Positions 45,150-56,014 are shown, numbered from the stretch's first letter. The stretch: 64,000 nt of DNA from Roseofilum acuticapitatum BLCC-M154 (GCF_030068475.1 NZ_JAQOSP010000087.1:1-64000), one strand, 5' to 3'. The notes: generated from the sequence alone by a model not told the origin. Numbers and translations: made by a program.

Positions 45150-45239
45150 TCAGTCTTTTTTCAGCACAGTTAATACTCCCTTGAGTACAAGGGTTTCAAA
45201 ACGAATCCCATCAACTTCGATAAAATTATTTTCATTCAT
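45150..45239 (-). pseudogene. Relic start of a repeated-domain gene
   Basis: ATG 45239 opens MNENNFIEVDGIRFETLVLK and meets a TGA at 45150 after 29 codons. It is homologous to the start of the 418-residue gene (MNENNFIEVNKIRFETLVPK), and the 115 bp upstream (45240-45355) match 43799-43920. It is the leftover of a tandem duplicate of the island unit. Confidence 0.8.
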
Positions 45240-45355
45240 GTTTGCTAAATATTACTTATATTGGAGCATAAAAACCACAGTGATCTTACTGGATTTAAGA
45301 TAGTTTGCCTCTCCCTGAAAAACCCGTAGTTTCTCTGTTTTGTCCTCAAACAAAA
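45165..45355. repeat. Duplicate of 43735-43920
   Basis: About 190 bp are shared with 43735-43920 with scattered differences: both include the gene start, the TTGGAG-ATAAAAACCACAG stretch upstream, and the 3' end of the neighbouring gene (CTCTCCCTGAAAAA... GTCCTCAAACAAA). This shows that the unit 'secreted protein gene plus repeated-domain gene' was duplicated in tandem and then partly deleted. Confidence 0.85.
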
Positions 45356-45420
45356 TAACGTCGGGACTTAAATCAGAAAAAGGGTCAAATTAAGTTATCA
45401 TACTTGTCTAACTACTTCCG

Positions 45421-45452
45421 ATTCCTCAAAACCATAAATTTCCAGACTCCAA
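45421..45452 (-). pseudogene. Relic of the PEP-CTERM gene 3' end
   Basis: CATAAATTTCCAGACTCCAA occurs here and at 42279-42300. Read on the minus strand it gives GVWKFMVLRNRK, matching the GVWKFMGLR end of the minute PEP-CTERM protein. It abuts the smc-tail copy directly. Confidence 0.75.
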
Positions 45453-45547
45453 TTGAAGCCTCGGAGCGCACCATTGGCGTGACGCAAGCGAGGGGTGGAT
45501 TTACCCAAGTGTTGGGTATTACCAATACCCGTGATGTGGCTTCTTAG
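45452..45547 (+). pseudogene. Second copy of the smc 3' end
   Basis: 32 codons including the stop, aligning to smc 41134-41229 with 11 base differences of 96 by my count. The encoded peptides differ at only 3 of 31 residues (A to T, S to R, E to D) and the stop is kept (TAG for TAA). The mostly third-position differences show that both copies evolved under coding selection before ending up in one genome. Left and right copies bound an island of about 4.2 kb. Confidence 0.92.
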
Positions 45548-46039
45548 GTTACTGTATCCCCCTTGACTAAAGTGAAAAGAGTGGGTATAATATAAGTAAC
45601 AAAGAGAGTATTCCGAGTCCCTGAGTTTTCAAAGGTAAGCTATCGGCAATTTTCTCCAAATAGGGTTTAGGTTCGGGTTGGTTTATTTTTTCTTCCGGAA
45701 TCAAACATTTATCCTGCTCTAAAAAATCTTGGGAGCTTGACCAATTAACCAACCGTCATATCAAGTCCGGTTTCCGCAAGCGGACATGAAAATTTGTTAA
45801 GAAGCGGGCAAGATGCCCGCACTCCTCGAATTTTTTGATATGACTGGAGTGGGAGCATCTTGCTCCCTGGATTTTTAATTAGGGTATTTCCGCTTCGCGG
45901 ACATGAATAAGCAAACTTGATATCACTGAGCATTCACAAAAATTTCACAAAGGATTGTAGACTCAAATCACAATCCATATTCGGGTTTGGCCCGATACTA
46001 AATCAAGAACGAGTCAAGAGTATCAAGAGTATAGGTCTC
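45548..46039. other. Gene-poor, palindrome-rich stretch right of the island
   Basis: No convincing gene. A frame at 45567-45752 (minus) lacks an ATG and ends in a hydrophobic run. Short palindromes follow: TTTCCGCAAGCGGACATGAA at 45771-45790, GCGGGCAAGATGCCCGC near 45806, GGGAGCATCTTGCTCCC near 45850, and CCGCTTCGCGG near 45890. They belong to dispersed cyanobacterial repeat families. Confidence 0.7.
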
Positions 46040-46243
46040 ATGAGCATCATTTCCCAAGTTGTCCAGCAAGCCTTAACCACCGGTTATTTATCCATCGAAT
46101 CGGAAAATAAACTGCGATCGCTCCTACAAAACCCTTACGGTCAAGAAGATTTCCATGCCTTCCGCCAATTACAACAGGCGGCAATGATCGGCAATGTCAA
46201 ACAAGAGTCTCGCCAGTTACCCTTTACCAGTCAGCGCCCATAA
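46040..46243 (+). CDS. Small conserved-looking hypothetical protein
   Basis: A 67-residue soluble protein from ATG 46040 (MSIISQVVQQALTTGYLSIE onward). The frame is open further upstream but without an ATG of quality. It contains YLSIESENKLRSLLQNPYGQ, a pattern I associate with small cyanobacterial proteins without being able to name the family. No signal or membrane segment. Confidence 0.6.
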   Translation: MSIISQVVQQALTTGYLSIESENKLRSLLQNPYGQEDFHAFRQLQQAAMIGNVKQESRQLPFTSQRP

Positions 46244-46259
46244 GTCAACATCAAGAAGC

Positions 46260-46745
46260 TTAAGAATCTGCTTCTGCCCCTTCTTCTAGCTGTTGAAGCT
46301 TGGCTTTTAGCCCTTGCTTTTCCTCTTCAAGCTGTACTTTTTCCTTATTCAGTTTCTCTTCCACAATCTGTAGTTGGGCATGTCGTGCTTCAACTTCCAG
46401 TCGTCCACGGGCGACTTCCTGACTTTGCAAAGTCAGATCTTGCCGCCATTGCTCTGCTCTCTCCATCTCAGCTTGCAAGAACTCCGGCGTAATTCCAGCA
46501 CACAAATACTGTTCAATCAACTGAAGAACCCAATCTTTAGCATCCGTAATACTGAGAATTTGCTGGTTTTCCGTCAGTTCTACCAACACAAGCTGATTCC
46601 CCGTCCAATTCTCGCTGTCGGTACAAGGAATGATTTCTTCTGGATTAGCCAATTTCCAGCTCGTTTCGGACTCTTGAGAGGCTAAAACCCTAAGATAAGC
46701 TTGGCCTAAAAATTGCTCTTTTTGTACCTGGGCGAGATATAACAT
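46260..46745 (-). CDS. Hypothetical coiled-coil protein
   Basis: A 161-residue protein. Residues 1-95 are globular (MLYLAQVQKEQFLGQAYLRV, LVLVELTENQQILSITDAKD, FLQAEMERAEQWRQDL) and residues about 100-155 form a strong heptad-rich coiled coil (QEVARGRLEVEARHAQLQIV through LKAKLQQLEE). I do not recognise the family. Start ATG 46745. It ends 16 bp from the small gene on the other strand and lies 60 bp downstream of valS; the two may be co-transcribed. Confidence 0.7.
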   Translation of the reverse strand: MLYLAQVQKEQFLGQAYLRVLASQESETSWKLANPEEIIPCTDSENWTGNQLVLVELTENQQILSITDAKDWVLQLIEQYLCAGITPEFLQAEMERAEQWRQDLTLQSQEVARGRLEVEARHAQLQIVEEKLNKEKVQLEEEKQGLKAKLQQLEEGAEADS

Positions 46746-46804
46746 GGCCGTTGATTTTTCACTCTGAAGTCATGATCGGATGGATAAAAAGGCGATAATT
46801 GCCT

Positions 46805-49543
46805 TTAATCTGAAAGATACTTGAGGCGATCGCGCAGGATCTGAGCCTGGATCTGGAGTTGTTCTAATGCATCTCTAGCACCTTGAACCACTTCTTGAGG
46901 GGCTTTGTTGACAAATCCAGGATTCCCCAAACGGGCTTGGAGAACTTGGCTTTCTTTCTCAATCTTACCCAAATCTTTCTCAACTTTAGCTCGTAGGGCC
47001 TCAATATCCACAACGCCAGCCAGAGGAAGTAAGACTTGCACGGTTCCCGTGACTCCGACGATGGTTTGTTTCATCGGCTCCTCTAATGATGCACAGATTT
47101 TGGGGGCTTCAGTTTTAGCCATCATCTGCACAATCGATGAGCCTTGGGTTAAGATTTGCTGCTCGCTCGGATTTTCCGTTTGCAGAACTATGGGGACTTT
47201 CACACCCGGTTTAATTTCGGCGATCGCCCGCAAGTTCCGAATGGTGCGAATGATGTCAATCAGTTGGGCAAATTGGGCTTCTAATTGGGGGTCAATTAGC
47301 GCCTCATCCGGTTCGGGATAGGTTTGCCGCGCTAGGGATGTCCCCTCACTTTCCGTCAGAGTTTGCCAAATCTCTTCAGTAATATGAGGCATGAAAGGAT
47401 GCAGCAGCCTTAAGATCCCATCTAAAACTAAAGCTAAGACCTGTTGAGCAACTAACCCCGAAGAAGCCTCTTCTCCATCCTTTTGCCATAATCTGGGTTT
47501 AACCAATTCAATATACCAGTCGCAAAAGTCGTTCCAAATCAATTCATAAATGCCTTTGGCCGCTTCTCCAAGGCCATATTGATTCAGATCTTTGCGCGTT
47601 TGAGCCGCCACTTGATAGTAGCGGGAGAGTATCCAGCGATCGCTCTCTTCTAAATCCTCAACGACCGGCATTCCCAACTCAGCAGGGGTTTTGCCCTCCA
47701 AATTCATCATCACAAACCGCGCTGCATTCCACAACTTATTGGCAAAATTTCGAGACGCTTGCACAGATGACGACTCATCCGTTTCGCGATCGTACTCTAG
47801 GCGAATGTCTTGCCCAGCACCAGCCACTTCCCGAATCAGAGCATAACGCAGAGCATCCGTCCCATATTTTTCAATCAATATCAGAGGATCGATACCATTA
47901 TTGGCCGATTTTGACATTTTCTTGCCATTTTCATCCCTGACTAAACCATGGATATACACCGTTTCAAACGGCATTTTACCCGTAAAATGACCCGCCATCA
48001 TCGTCATCCGCGCTACCCAGAAAAAGATGATATCAAAACCGGTAACTAGGGTACTGGTGGGATAATATCGCTCCAGATCGGCGGTTTCTTCCGGCCATCC
48101 CATGGTGGAAAAGGGCCAGAGTCCAGAGGAAAACCAGGTATCGAGAACATCAGGATCTTGCTCCAGTTGCACGTTTTCCCCATATTGGGCTTTGGCCCGC
48201 TCTAAGGCTTCTCCTTCATTCGCCGCTACAATGAAAGGCGTAGAATCGGTAATTTCTCCCCCCGTTTCACTCACCACATACCAAGCCGGAATTTGATGAC
48301 CCCACCACAACTGCCGGGAAATACACCAATCCTTGAGTTTCACTAACCAATCCCGATAGACTTTACTCCAGCGATCGGGCACAAACACTGGCTCCTTCTG
48401 GTTATCCAGGAACTCTAGGGCGCGATCGGCTAAAGGACGAATTTTGACAAACCATTGCGTAGAAATCAGGGGTTCAACGGGGACTTTTCCGCGATCGCTA
48501 TAAGGCACACTCGTCTTATAATCCTCCACCTTCACCAAACACCCCTCTTCCTCCAGACGCTTCACCACCGCCTTCCGCGCCTCAAACCGGTCTAACCCCT
48601 CAAACTCCCCAGCATTCTCATTCAAACTGCCATTCTTATTCATGATATTAATCATCGGCAAGTTATGGCGTTTGCCCATTTCAAAATCATTCGGGTCATG
48701 GGCAGGTGTGATTTTCACACAACCCGTTCCAAACTCCGCATCCACATACTCATCCCCAATAATCGGAATTTCCCGACCCATTATCGGCAACCGTAGCGTC
48801 TTGCCAATTAAATTTTTATACCGCTCATCTTCAGGATTTACTGCTACCGCCGTATCCCCCAACATCGTTTCCGGCCGAGTCGTTGCCACTTCCACAAATC
48901 CCCCACCCTCCGTCAACGGATACCGGAAATACCACAAATGACCATCAACCTCTTTATTCTCAACCTCTAAATCCGACACCGCCGACTCAGAAGCAGGGCA
49001 CCAATTCACCATATAGTTGCCCCGATAAATCAAACCTTCCTCATAAAGGCGCATGAAAGCCGTAATCACTGCCTTCGACAAACCTTCATCCATCGTAAAC
49101 CGCTCCCGCGACCAATCCACGGAAACCCCCAACCGACGCAACTGATTAACAATTGTGCCGCCCGACTCCTCTTTCCACTGCCAAGCCCGTTCCAGAAACG
49201 CCTCCCGGCCCACATCATAGCGGCTTCTTCCTTCACTTCTCAGTTGCCGCTCTAAAATTGTTTGTACCGCAATACTGGCATGATCCGTTCCCGGCAACCA
49301 CAACGTATTTTCTCCCAACATACGATGATAGCGAACCAACGTATCAATCAGGGCACTCTCAAAAGCATGGCCCATATGCAAACTACCCGTCACATTGGGC
49401 GGCGGAATCACCACACAGTAAGGGTCTCCCCCCTCACTCGGATCGGCCTTAAACGTTTCGTTTTCTTCCCAATACCGTTGCCATTTGGCCTCAGCACTCA
49501 AGGGATCGTATTGACTCGGCAAGCTAGAAGAATGTGCAGTCAT
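46805..49543 (-). CDS. valS: Valine-tRNA ligase
   Basis: ValS charges tRNA-Val with valine and edits threonine. The 912-residue product begins [20 protein letters not shown] at ATG 49543; an extra 20 residues in the open frame upstream do not fit. Class I signatures are present: [15 protein letters not shown] (HIGH type) near residue 46, the editing domain in the middle, KMSKSANNG (KMSKS) near residue 540, the anticodon-binding domain ([17 protein letters not shown]), and the C-terminal coiled coil ([20 protein letters not shown]) that contacts the tRNA. No frameshift is seen. Confidence 0.97.
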   Translation of the reverse strand: MTAHSSSLPSQYDPLSAEAKWQRYWEENETFKADPSEGGDPYCVVIPPPNVTGSLHMGHAFESALIDTLVRYHRMLGENTLWLPGTDHASIAVQTILERQLRSEGRSRYDVGREAFLERAWQWKEESGGTIVNQLRRLGVSVDWSRERFTMDEGLSKAVITAFMRLYEEGLIYRGNYMVNWCPASESAVSDLEVENKEVDGHLWYFRYPLTEGGGFVEVATTRPETMLGDTAVAVNPEDERYKNLIGKTLRLPIMGREIPIIGDEYVDAEFGTGCVKITPAHDPNDFEMGKRHNLPMINIMNKNGSLNENAGEFEGLDRFEARKAVVKRLEEEGCLVKVEDYKTSVPYSDRGKVPVEPLISTQWFVKIRPLADRALEFLDNQKEPVFVPDRWSKVYRDWLVKLKDWCISRQLWWGHQIPAWYVVSETGGEITDSTPFIVAANEGEALERAKAQYGENVQLEQDPDVLDTWFSSGLWPFSTMGWPEETADLERYYPTSTLVTGFDIIFFWVARMTMMAGHFTGKMPFETVYIHGLVRDENGKKMSKSANNGIDPLILIEKYGTDALRYALIREVAGAGQDIRLEYDRETDESSSVQASRNFANKLWNAARFVMMNLEGKTPAELGMPVVEDLEESDRWILSRYYQVAAQTRKDLNQYGLGEAAKGIYELIWNDFCDWYIELVKPRLWQKDGEEASSGLVAQQVLALVLDGILRLLHPFMPHITEEIWQTLTESEGTSLARQTYPEPDEALIDPQLEAQFAQLIDIIRTIRNLRAIAEIKPGVKVPIVLQTENPSEQQILTQGSSIVQMMAKTEAPKICASLEEPMKQTIVGVTGTVQVLLPLAGVVDIEALRAKVEKDLGKIEKESQVLQARLGNPGFVNKAPQEVVQGARDALEQLQIQAQILRDRLKYLSD

Positions 49544-49676
49544 GGGTAACGGAATCAATTGGAAATTAGCCAGAGGTAAATCAGAATTGCGAGAGTCAGA
49601 CAAAATGACTCTCGCACCCCGGTTCTATATCTAGTTTACAGGAGAAAGACCCGCCCAGGTTTTCTCTCAGGCAGAC

Positions 49677-50681
49677 CTAAACACTCGCAGGCACTTTTTC
49701 CACCTCTTGGGTTAACTGCTCATATATGGCTCGCATTTTTAACCCAGTCAGCACTTGGAATAGTCCTGTACCATTGGTTGAACCCGGATAATCGGGATGT
49801 TGCCGCAGCAAGTGAGTTAATTCCCCATATTCTTTTGTCGAGGTGTTGCTCAAATGCCCTTCGATATAGATCAATTCCTCTAGATTATCAAACTGCCCAT
49901 CAACTTCCAGGATAGAAACTTCATGGCCATAGTAAGCATCTGGCCCATAGTGCATTTTAATGCCAGGATAGGAACAGGTTAATTTCCGTCCACAAGGAAT
50001 CCAATCAATCGTTGAACCTTCGTCAAACAGATAAACAGGGTCGCGACCCGCAACTCCATAGCGTTGAATCATTCGTACCCGTAAGATTTTCCGATCTTTA
50101 TCATCTGGAATCAGTTGGGTCGGCAACACCTGAATCACTACATCTGCATGGGCTTTTTGGGGATCGATATAAGCCATGAAGTCAGGACGGCGAGCATTAA
50201 TGGCAAATAAGACATCTTCATAGCGATGTCCTCTCTCTGCCATGTCTCGCTGGATTTTCCAAGCAATTTTGACTTCATCACTGATGTCAAGATAAACACT
50301 AAAATCCAATAGACCCCTTACTCGCTCGTCATACATCGGGTGTAGACCTTCGAGGACAACAATGGATTTGGGATGAATCGTTTCGGGGGGATCGATTTCC
50401 CCGGTTGTATGGTTGTAAATGGGTTTTTCTATGGATTCACCGTTTTTAAGAGCTTTGGCTTGCTCATACATCAAGTCAAAGTTGTTGGCTTTGGGGTTAA
50501 GCGCGGTAATCCCGGTTTCTTTACGTTGCTTACGGTCTAACGAATGGTAGTCATCTAGACAAATCACGGTTATGAGATCTTCTCCGAATAAGTCGGTTAA
50601 GCGACGCAAGAAAGTTGATTTCCCACAACCGGAATCTCCGGCAACACCAACTAAAACCACGCGATCCGGTTTACTGGTCAT
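49677..50681 (-). CDS. prk: Phosphoribulokinase
   Basis: Prk phosphorylates ribulose 5-phosphate to ribulose 1,5-bisphosphate, the substrate of Rubisco, in the Calvin-Benson cycle. The 334-residue product has the P-loop GVAGDSGCGKSTF and, like plant-type enzymes, a regulatory pair of cysteines in the N-terminal part (Cys in GDSGCGKS and in TVICLDDYHS), which form the thioredoxin-controlled disulfide. The ATP/substrate motifs LDDYHSLDRKQRKETGITAL and VVLEGLHPMYDERV are intact. GAGGAAA precedes the ATG at 50681. Confidence 0.97.
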   Translation of the reverse strand: MTSKPDRVVLVGVAGDSGCGKSTFLRRLTDLFGEDLITVICLDDYHSLDRKQRKETGITALNPKANNFDLMYEQAKALKNGESIEKPIYNHTTGEIDPPETIHPKSIVVLEGLHPMYDERVRGLLDFSVYLDISDEVKIAWKIQRDMAERGHRYEDVLFAINARRPDFMAYIDPQKAHADVVIQVLPTQLIPDDKDRKILRVRMIQRYGVAGRDPVYLFDEGSTIDWIPCGRKLTCSYPGIKMHYGPDAYYGHEVSILEVDGQFDNLEELIYIEGHLSNTSTKEYGELTHLLRQHPDYPGSTNGTGLFQVLTGLKMRAIYEQLTQEVEKVPASV

Positions 50682-51329
50682 AGATTTCCTCTGTCAATCA
50701 ATGGGTTCACTAAGTTAGTTTTGGTTTATCAGTAAATGGAGTTAAACTAGCGTTGAGGGCAACACATTAAAACTGCCCTTCGAGATTTTTAAACACCGAA
50801 GGGGCTTGCTCTTTCCGTGGAAATAGCATGGCTCTGTCTCCGGCTGGGGACGACTCAAGCTTGAGTTCAGCCCAGTTTTCCATCTTCAATATTCTGGAGC
50901 AAATTCTACCAGAATGGGATCATCCCCACAAGGCGAGTTTAGAGATTTAGGATTGTCCTCAATACCTATGCTACGGTGAATGGGGTCTTTAAGAAAACCT
51001 AATCTTAATTATTCCTCTGAAAGGGGGCGCTTTTCGATAAAATGGTGGCATTGTCCCTCGCTGGCCAGCAGATGGTAGAGAGGGAAGGTGAGACTCCTGA
51101 AGAGTGTTTTGGCTAACCAGGGCGATCGCCTCCCCAATCCTAAAGTTTGTCTGGCTCTTTGACTCTGGCTAACCCCACTTGATGGGGATCTCTCTGAGAC
51201 ACTGATTTACAGTTGCGATTTACAGTTGCTCGGAAGAGTTGGGAGATTCCTTTAACCCTAAGTCTCAGTCGCAAGAGGATAATGTTTTAGCAATAGTTCA
51301 TCAATCTTAAAAGAGAAAAGGAGAAAGCT
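50682..51329. other. Long prk to CpcD-like intergenic region
   Basis: 648 bp without a gene. Features: stem CCCTTCG (50776-50782) with CGAAGGG (50797-50803); a palindrome ACTCAAGCTTGAGT near 50850; a direct repeat GATTTACAGTTGC twice near 51204-51231; and a GGAGAAAGCT ribosome-binding region just before 51330. It probably holds divergent promoters for prk and for the linker/petH genes. I recognise no known small RNA. Confidence 0.6.
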
Positions 51330-51581
51330 ATGCCTACATCCAGTTTAGCGGGCACAAACAGTGGTGTATCGTCCAATCGTCTGTTTCAGTTTGAGGTGGT
51401 TGGTCTTAACCCCAGCAGCATGGCGAATATGAATTGCTCGATTCGTCGCAGTGGTAGTGTCTTGGTTACTGTGCCTTATAACCGCATGAATCAGGAAATG
51501 AAGCGTATTGCTCGTCTAGGTGGCACAATTACTAACATTGTGCCCGTGAATTTTGCTGCGCCCTCTCAGGACGAAGCCTAA
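51330..51581 (+). CDS. CpcD-like linker protein, close paralogue of the PetH N-terminus
   Basis: An 83-residue CpcD-domain protein: [40 protein letters not shown] and IARLGGTITNIVPVN. CpcD caps the ends of phycocyanin rods. This one is much closer to the N-terminal domain of the next gene (petH) than expected for an ordinary CpcD: it shares [31 protein letters not shown] and RMNQE. It probably arose by duplication of the PetH linker domain. AGGAG lies before the ATG. It is not next to a cpc operon. Confidence 0.88.
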   Translation: MPTSSLAGTNSGVSSNRLFQFEVVGLNPSSMANMNCSIRRSGSVLVTVPYNRMNQEMKRIARLGGTITNIVPVNFAAPSQDEA

Positions 51582-51665
51582 ATTTGGGTCTAGCTCTTCA
51601 CGATTCAGGGAGAGCTAGATTGACCAATGAGATGGGGTCACTTACAGTAACTCTAGTCACTTTAA

Positions 51666-52961
<1,296 letters not shown>

Positions 52962-52995
52962 ACTTGATTAAGTTCTGCACACAATCTCTAAATTT

Positions 52996-53027
52996 AGGGG
53001 AGTTCTCTAGGGGACTCCCCTATTTAT
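52996..53027 (+). terminator. Hairpin terminator after petH
   Basis: AGGGGAGT at 52996-53003 pairs with ACTCCCCT at 53014-53021, followed by a T-rich tail (ATTTATTTC). It lies 34 bp past the petH stop. The rest of the gap to 53273 has a short AATTAAA repeat and the leader of the DGR target gene. Confidence 0.8.
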
Positions 53028-53273
53028 TTCAATTAAAAATTAAAAATTTTCATGTCGGCGACAGTCGAAAAAATTAAAATTTTTCCCAAGCTCTATACCT
53101 TACAGTGTAAGCATTTGACGGGAATTTGGGCAAAATGAGTCACCCCACCTTTCCCAAGGAACTAAGATCGGGGTATACAGCATTTTGCGCTGTAATGAGG
53201 TGCGCCCATGTGGAGAGACACGCTTCACATTATTATTAACGCACCCCTACACAATCTTAAATGGAGGACAATT

Positions 53274-55961
53274 ATGATGGGATTAATTGGCTTTGTTAGT
53301 GCAGCCGTTCACACGGTGACTAAAGCCGCACAATCCATAGTTCCTGGGATCATGGCTTGGAATCAAACCCGGATCATGAATAATCAGCAAAAAAATTTGC
53401 AACTGGTTGAAAAACGGGATAGTAAAAGCCAAGAAATAGCCTTAAAACGGATGGAATTTGATGCCAAAATGGAGATGGCACGACAAGCGGCGCGGGCGAA
53501 AGAACGAGAAGAAGACCGGGAATTTAGCCTCGCTCTGGAAACCATGCGGGCGGAAAGTTTGCTGAAAACGGAGCAAATGCGGCAGGCATTTCAAGCCCTG
53601 GAAGCGGAAAAACAGCGCCAGTTTACGGAAGCAATTGAGAAATTTAAAGCTGAAGTACAAATTAGCATTAATCAAGATAATCTTGCCTTTGCCCGGTGGA
53701 AGGAAGAAACGGGGCGGGAATTTGCCCTAGAGATGAAATTACTCGATTTGCAAATTAACCGGATGTTAGCAAAAGAGACGCGAGAAGATGTGCGTCGAGA
53801 CCGGAATAATCCGATTTATGCCGTTACTGAAGATATTCTCAATATTATTATGAGTCAAGACCGTCCACCCCTTTCGGTCTTTATCTCGCCGCCTGTGTTA
53901 AAATTCGACCCTTCGCCGAAAGGGGGAACTGACCCCCAATTTCCGATGATGGAATCTACTCTGAAAGCGGCTTTAAGGCAGTTGTTTAAGCAATATAACT
54001 TGAACCAGCGTCCCATTCTACTTCATGCGGGGGAGTGGATTACGAAAGCTCGCAGTGGAGAAGCGGCGGCGCGAGATTTGTTTCGGGATTTGAAAACGGC
54101 TCCAGTTGCGATTCTGGAAACGGAAATTGAAGAGTCTTTTCTGAATATCAATGTGGGATTTTGGCATACAGATTTTCCGGATATTCGGTTTGATAGTGTG
54201 GCTAGAAAGCTGCGTTGGCGCGATGGACTGGATGAGATTCGTCAGGCGCAGGGACAAGTCTTTGAAATGCAGGGGAAATCTTTGGATCAAGCGACTCCCT
54301 ATGATTTGGAAAAGCTCAATCGCAGGAGTCGAGAGGAGTTGACTCATTATCTGGAGGTGTTGCACTGCGTCCACGCGGGGATGATTGCGGATGAGTATTT
54401 TCTGCTCTATGCCCAACCGCAGCAGATTCCCCTATTGCCTCGGTTGCTTCCTGGGTTGTTTGCGGAGGGAGAATTGCCTCCACAGGTGCAACTGGAGTTG
54501 ATACATAAGGTAATTGATTACTGCGATGCTTTGTTTAATGCCCTGGAACAGATGGACTCTCTGGTGGTGGCTCAGTTGCGTTTAGACTGGGCAGAAACTC
54601 TGGGTGCTGTTTCGGAGCGCTACGGGTTTGAGGGACAGATTGGTGGGGCTATCCGAGCATGGCTGAAACAACGGGGAACGGTTGCTCAGGGGGGAAATCT
54701 GGAGGAGTTGACGAGGGAAGTTGCCCGCTACCTGCTGCCAGAGGATGCGCCTTTTGTAGCTCAACTGAATGGCTGTCTGGAAGTGTTGGGCGTTTCTGGA
54801 GGATTGAATATTGCCCAAGCCTGTTATCAACGGGGTTTGGAGCATCTGGGAGGGAAACGCTGGCAGTTGGCGGTGACTGATTTTAGCCATGCCCTGAGTT
54901 TGTCGCCCCATGTCATTGCCTATTATCAGCGCGGTTTAGCCTATCAGGGGTTGGGAGAACTTCAGAAGGCAATTACGGATTTGGATAAGGCGGTGAAATT
55001 GCAACCGAATCACGCTAAGTTTCATGAGGCGCGGGGGGATGTTTATCGGCAGTTGGAGGATGTGGAGACAGCCCTGGCGAATTATGCGGAAGCGATAGAG
55101 TTGGGTTCTGAGAGTGCGGTGCGGAAGCATGAGGAGTTGCAGCGCTGGTGGACGGATGAGCGCCGGAAGGCGAAGGAGGCAGAGGAAGCTAGGAAACGGG
55201 CAAAAGCGGAGCAAAGGAGACGGGAGGAGGAGCGACGGAAGGCGCTGAGTATTCCAATTCCGGGGAGCGAGCTGACGTTGGAGTTGGTGTATGTGGAGGG
55301 GGGGACTTTCCAGATGGGAAGTACGAAATACAATAATGAAAAGCCGGTTCACGCGGTGACAGTGCCAGAGTTTCGCATGGGTAAGTATCCCATCACTCAA
55401 ACTCAGTATGAGGCGGTGATGGGGACTAATCCATCTGATTTTAAGGGGGAAAATCGTCCTGTGGAGTGTGTGAGTTGGCATGATGCTCAGGAGTTTTGTC
55501 AGAAGCTCTCAGAACTGATTGAGCAACCGGTGCGGCTGCCGAGCGAGGCTGAATGGGAGTTTGCGGCGCGTGGGGGCAACCGGAGCCAGGGTTATGAGTA
55601 TGCGGGCAGTAATAACCTGGATGAGGTGGCTTGGCATTATGGTAATTCTGGCAGCCAAACCCATGATGTGGGGGATAAAAAGAAAAAGGCGAATGAGTTG
55701 GGGATTTGTGATATGAGTGGCAATGTTTGGGAGTGGTGCGCGGATGAGTGGCATGGCAACTATACAAACGCACCTAACGATGGAAGTATATGGTCAAATA
55801 GTGATGAAAGAAATAGCAATAAAAATCGGCTGCTTCGTGGGGGTTCTTGGGGCTACCATTCTGCTTATTGTCGCTCTCGGTCTCGCACCTCGAATGCGGC
55901 GGACAATAGGTACAGGGTCTACGGTTTTCGCGTGGTGTGTCCCTTGGCGATGACGACCTAG
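53274..55961 (+). CDS. DGR target protein: coiled coil, unknown domain, TPR and FGE/C-type-lectin-like variable domain
   Basis: An 895-residue protein whose last domain is diversified by the downstream retroelement. Order: a short N-terminal hydrophobic stretch; a long charged coiled coil about 25-190 (ERDSKSQEIALKRMEFDAK and onward); an uncharacterised domain about 190-480; TPR repeats about 505-625 (QRGLEHLGGKRWQLAVTDFS); a basic helical linker; and an FGE-sulfatase-type domain about 660-895 (YVEGGTFQMGSTKYNNEKPV, MSGNVWEWCAD, LLRGGSWGYHS). This is the usual C-type-lectin-fold DGR acceptor. The variable repeat covers residues 852-893. ATG 53274 has a strong GGAGG; the frame's earlier ATG at 53208 lacks one. 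The location suggests an intracellular or membrane-linked ligand-binding receptor or scaffold. Confidence 0.92.
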   Translation: MMGLIGFVSAAVHTVTKAAQSIVPGIMAWNQTRIMNNQQKNLQLVEKRDSKSQEIALKRMEFDAKMEMARQAARAKEREEDREFSLALETMRAESLLKTEQMRQAFQALEAEKQRQFTEAIEKFKAEVQISINQDNLAFARWKEETGREFALEMKLLDLQINRMLAKETREDVRRDRNNPIYAVTEDILNIIMSQDRPPLSVFISPPVLKFDPSPKGGTDPQFPMMESTLKAALRQLFKQYNLNQRPILLHAGEWITKARSGEAAARDLFRDLKTAPVAILETEIEESFLNINVGFWHTDFPDIRFDSVARKLRWRDGLDEIRQAQGQVFEMQGKSLDQATPYDLEKLNRRSREELTHYLEVLHCVHAGMIADEYFLLYAQPQQIPLLPRLLPGLFAEGELPPQVQLELIHKVIDYCDALFNALEQMDSLVVAQLRLDWAETLGAVSERYGFEGQIGGAIRAWLKQRGTVAQGGNLEELTREVARYLLPEDAPFVAQLNGCLEVLGVSGGLNIAQACYQRGLEHLGGKRWQLAVTDFSHALSLSPHVIAYYQRGLAYQGLGELQKAITDLDKAVKLQPNHAKFHEARGDVYRQLEDVETALANYAEAIELGSESAVRKHEELQRWWTDERRKAKEAEEARKRAKAEQRRREEERRKALSIPIPGSELTLELVYVEGGTFQMGSTKYNNEKPVHAVTVPEFRMGKYPITQTQYEAVMGTNPSDFKGENRPVECVSWHDAQEFCQKLSELIEQPVRLPSEAEWEFAARGGNRSQGYEYAGSNNLDEVAWHYGNSGSQTHDVGDKKKKANELGICDMSGNVWEWCADEWHGNYTNAPNDGSIWSNSDERNSNKNRLLRGGSWGYHSAYCRSRSRTSNAADNRYRVYGFRVVCPLAMTT
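55827..55951 (+). repeat. DGR variable repeat (VR)
   Basis: 125 bp at the 3' end of the target gene, aligned without gaps to the template repeat at 57480-57604. I count 14 mismatches; 11 are at template adenines (A to G three times, A to T four times, A to C four times) and 3 are not (C to G, G to C, T to C). The last 31 bases (from GGTTTTCGCGTGG) are identical, as expected for the initiation-of-mutagenic-homing region. Encoded residues vary between the invariant LLRGG, W, CRS, SNAADNR and [10 protein letters not shown]. Confidence 0.95.
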
Positions 55962-56014
55962 CCCTTTTCTCTTTATTCCTTTTTTCCTTTACCCTTCTTT
56001 ACTTTTTTCTTTTC

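Noticed and set aside
41230-45451. Prophage or plasmid integration with its own integrase
   Set aside because: No integrase, transposase or phage structural gene is present between the smc tails. Only the scar-like tail supports insertion.
45567-45752. 61-codon frame ending in a hydrophobic run
   Set aside because: It lacks an ATG, has no ribosome-binding site and no recognisable domain, and lies in repeat-rich DNA.
54936-55481. 181-codon minus-strand frame inside the DGR target gene
   Set aside because: Antisense to the TPR and FGE parts; Leu/Arg/His-rich shadow with no family features.
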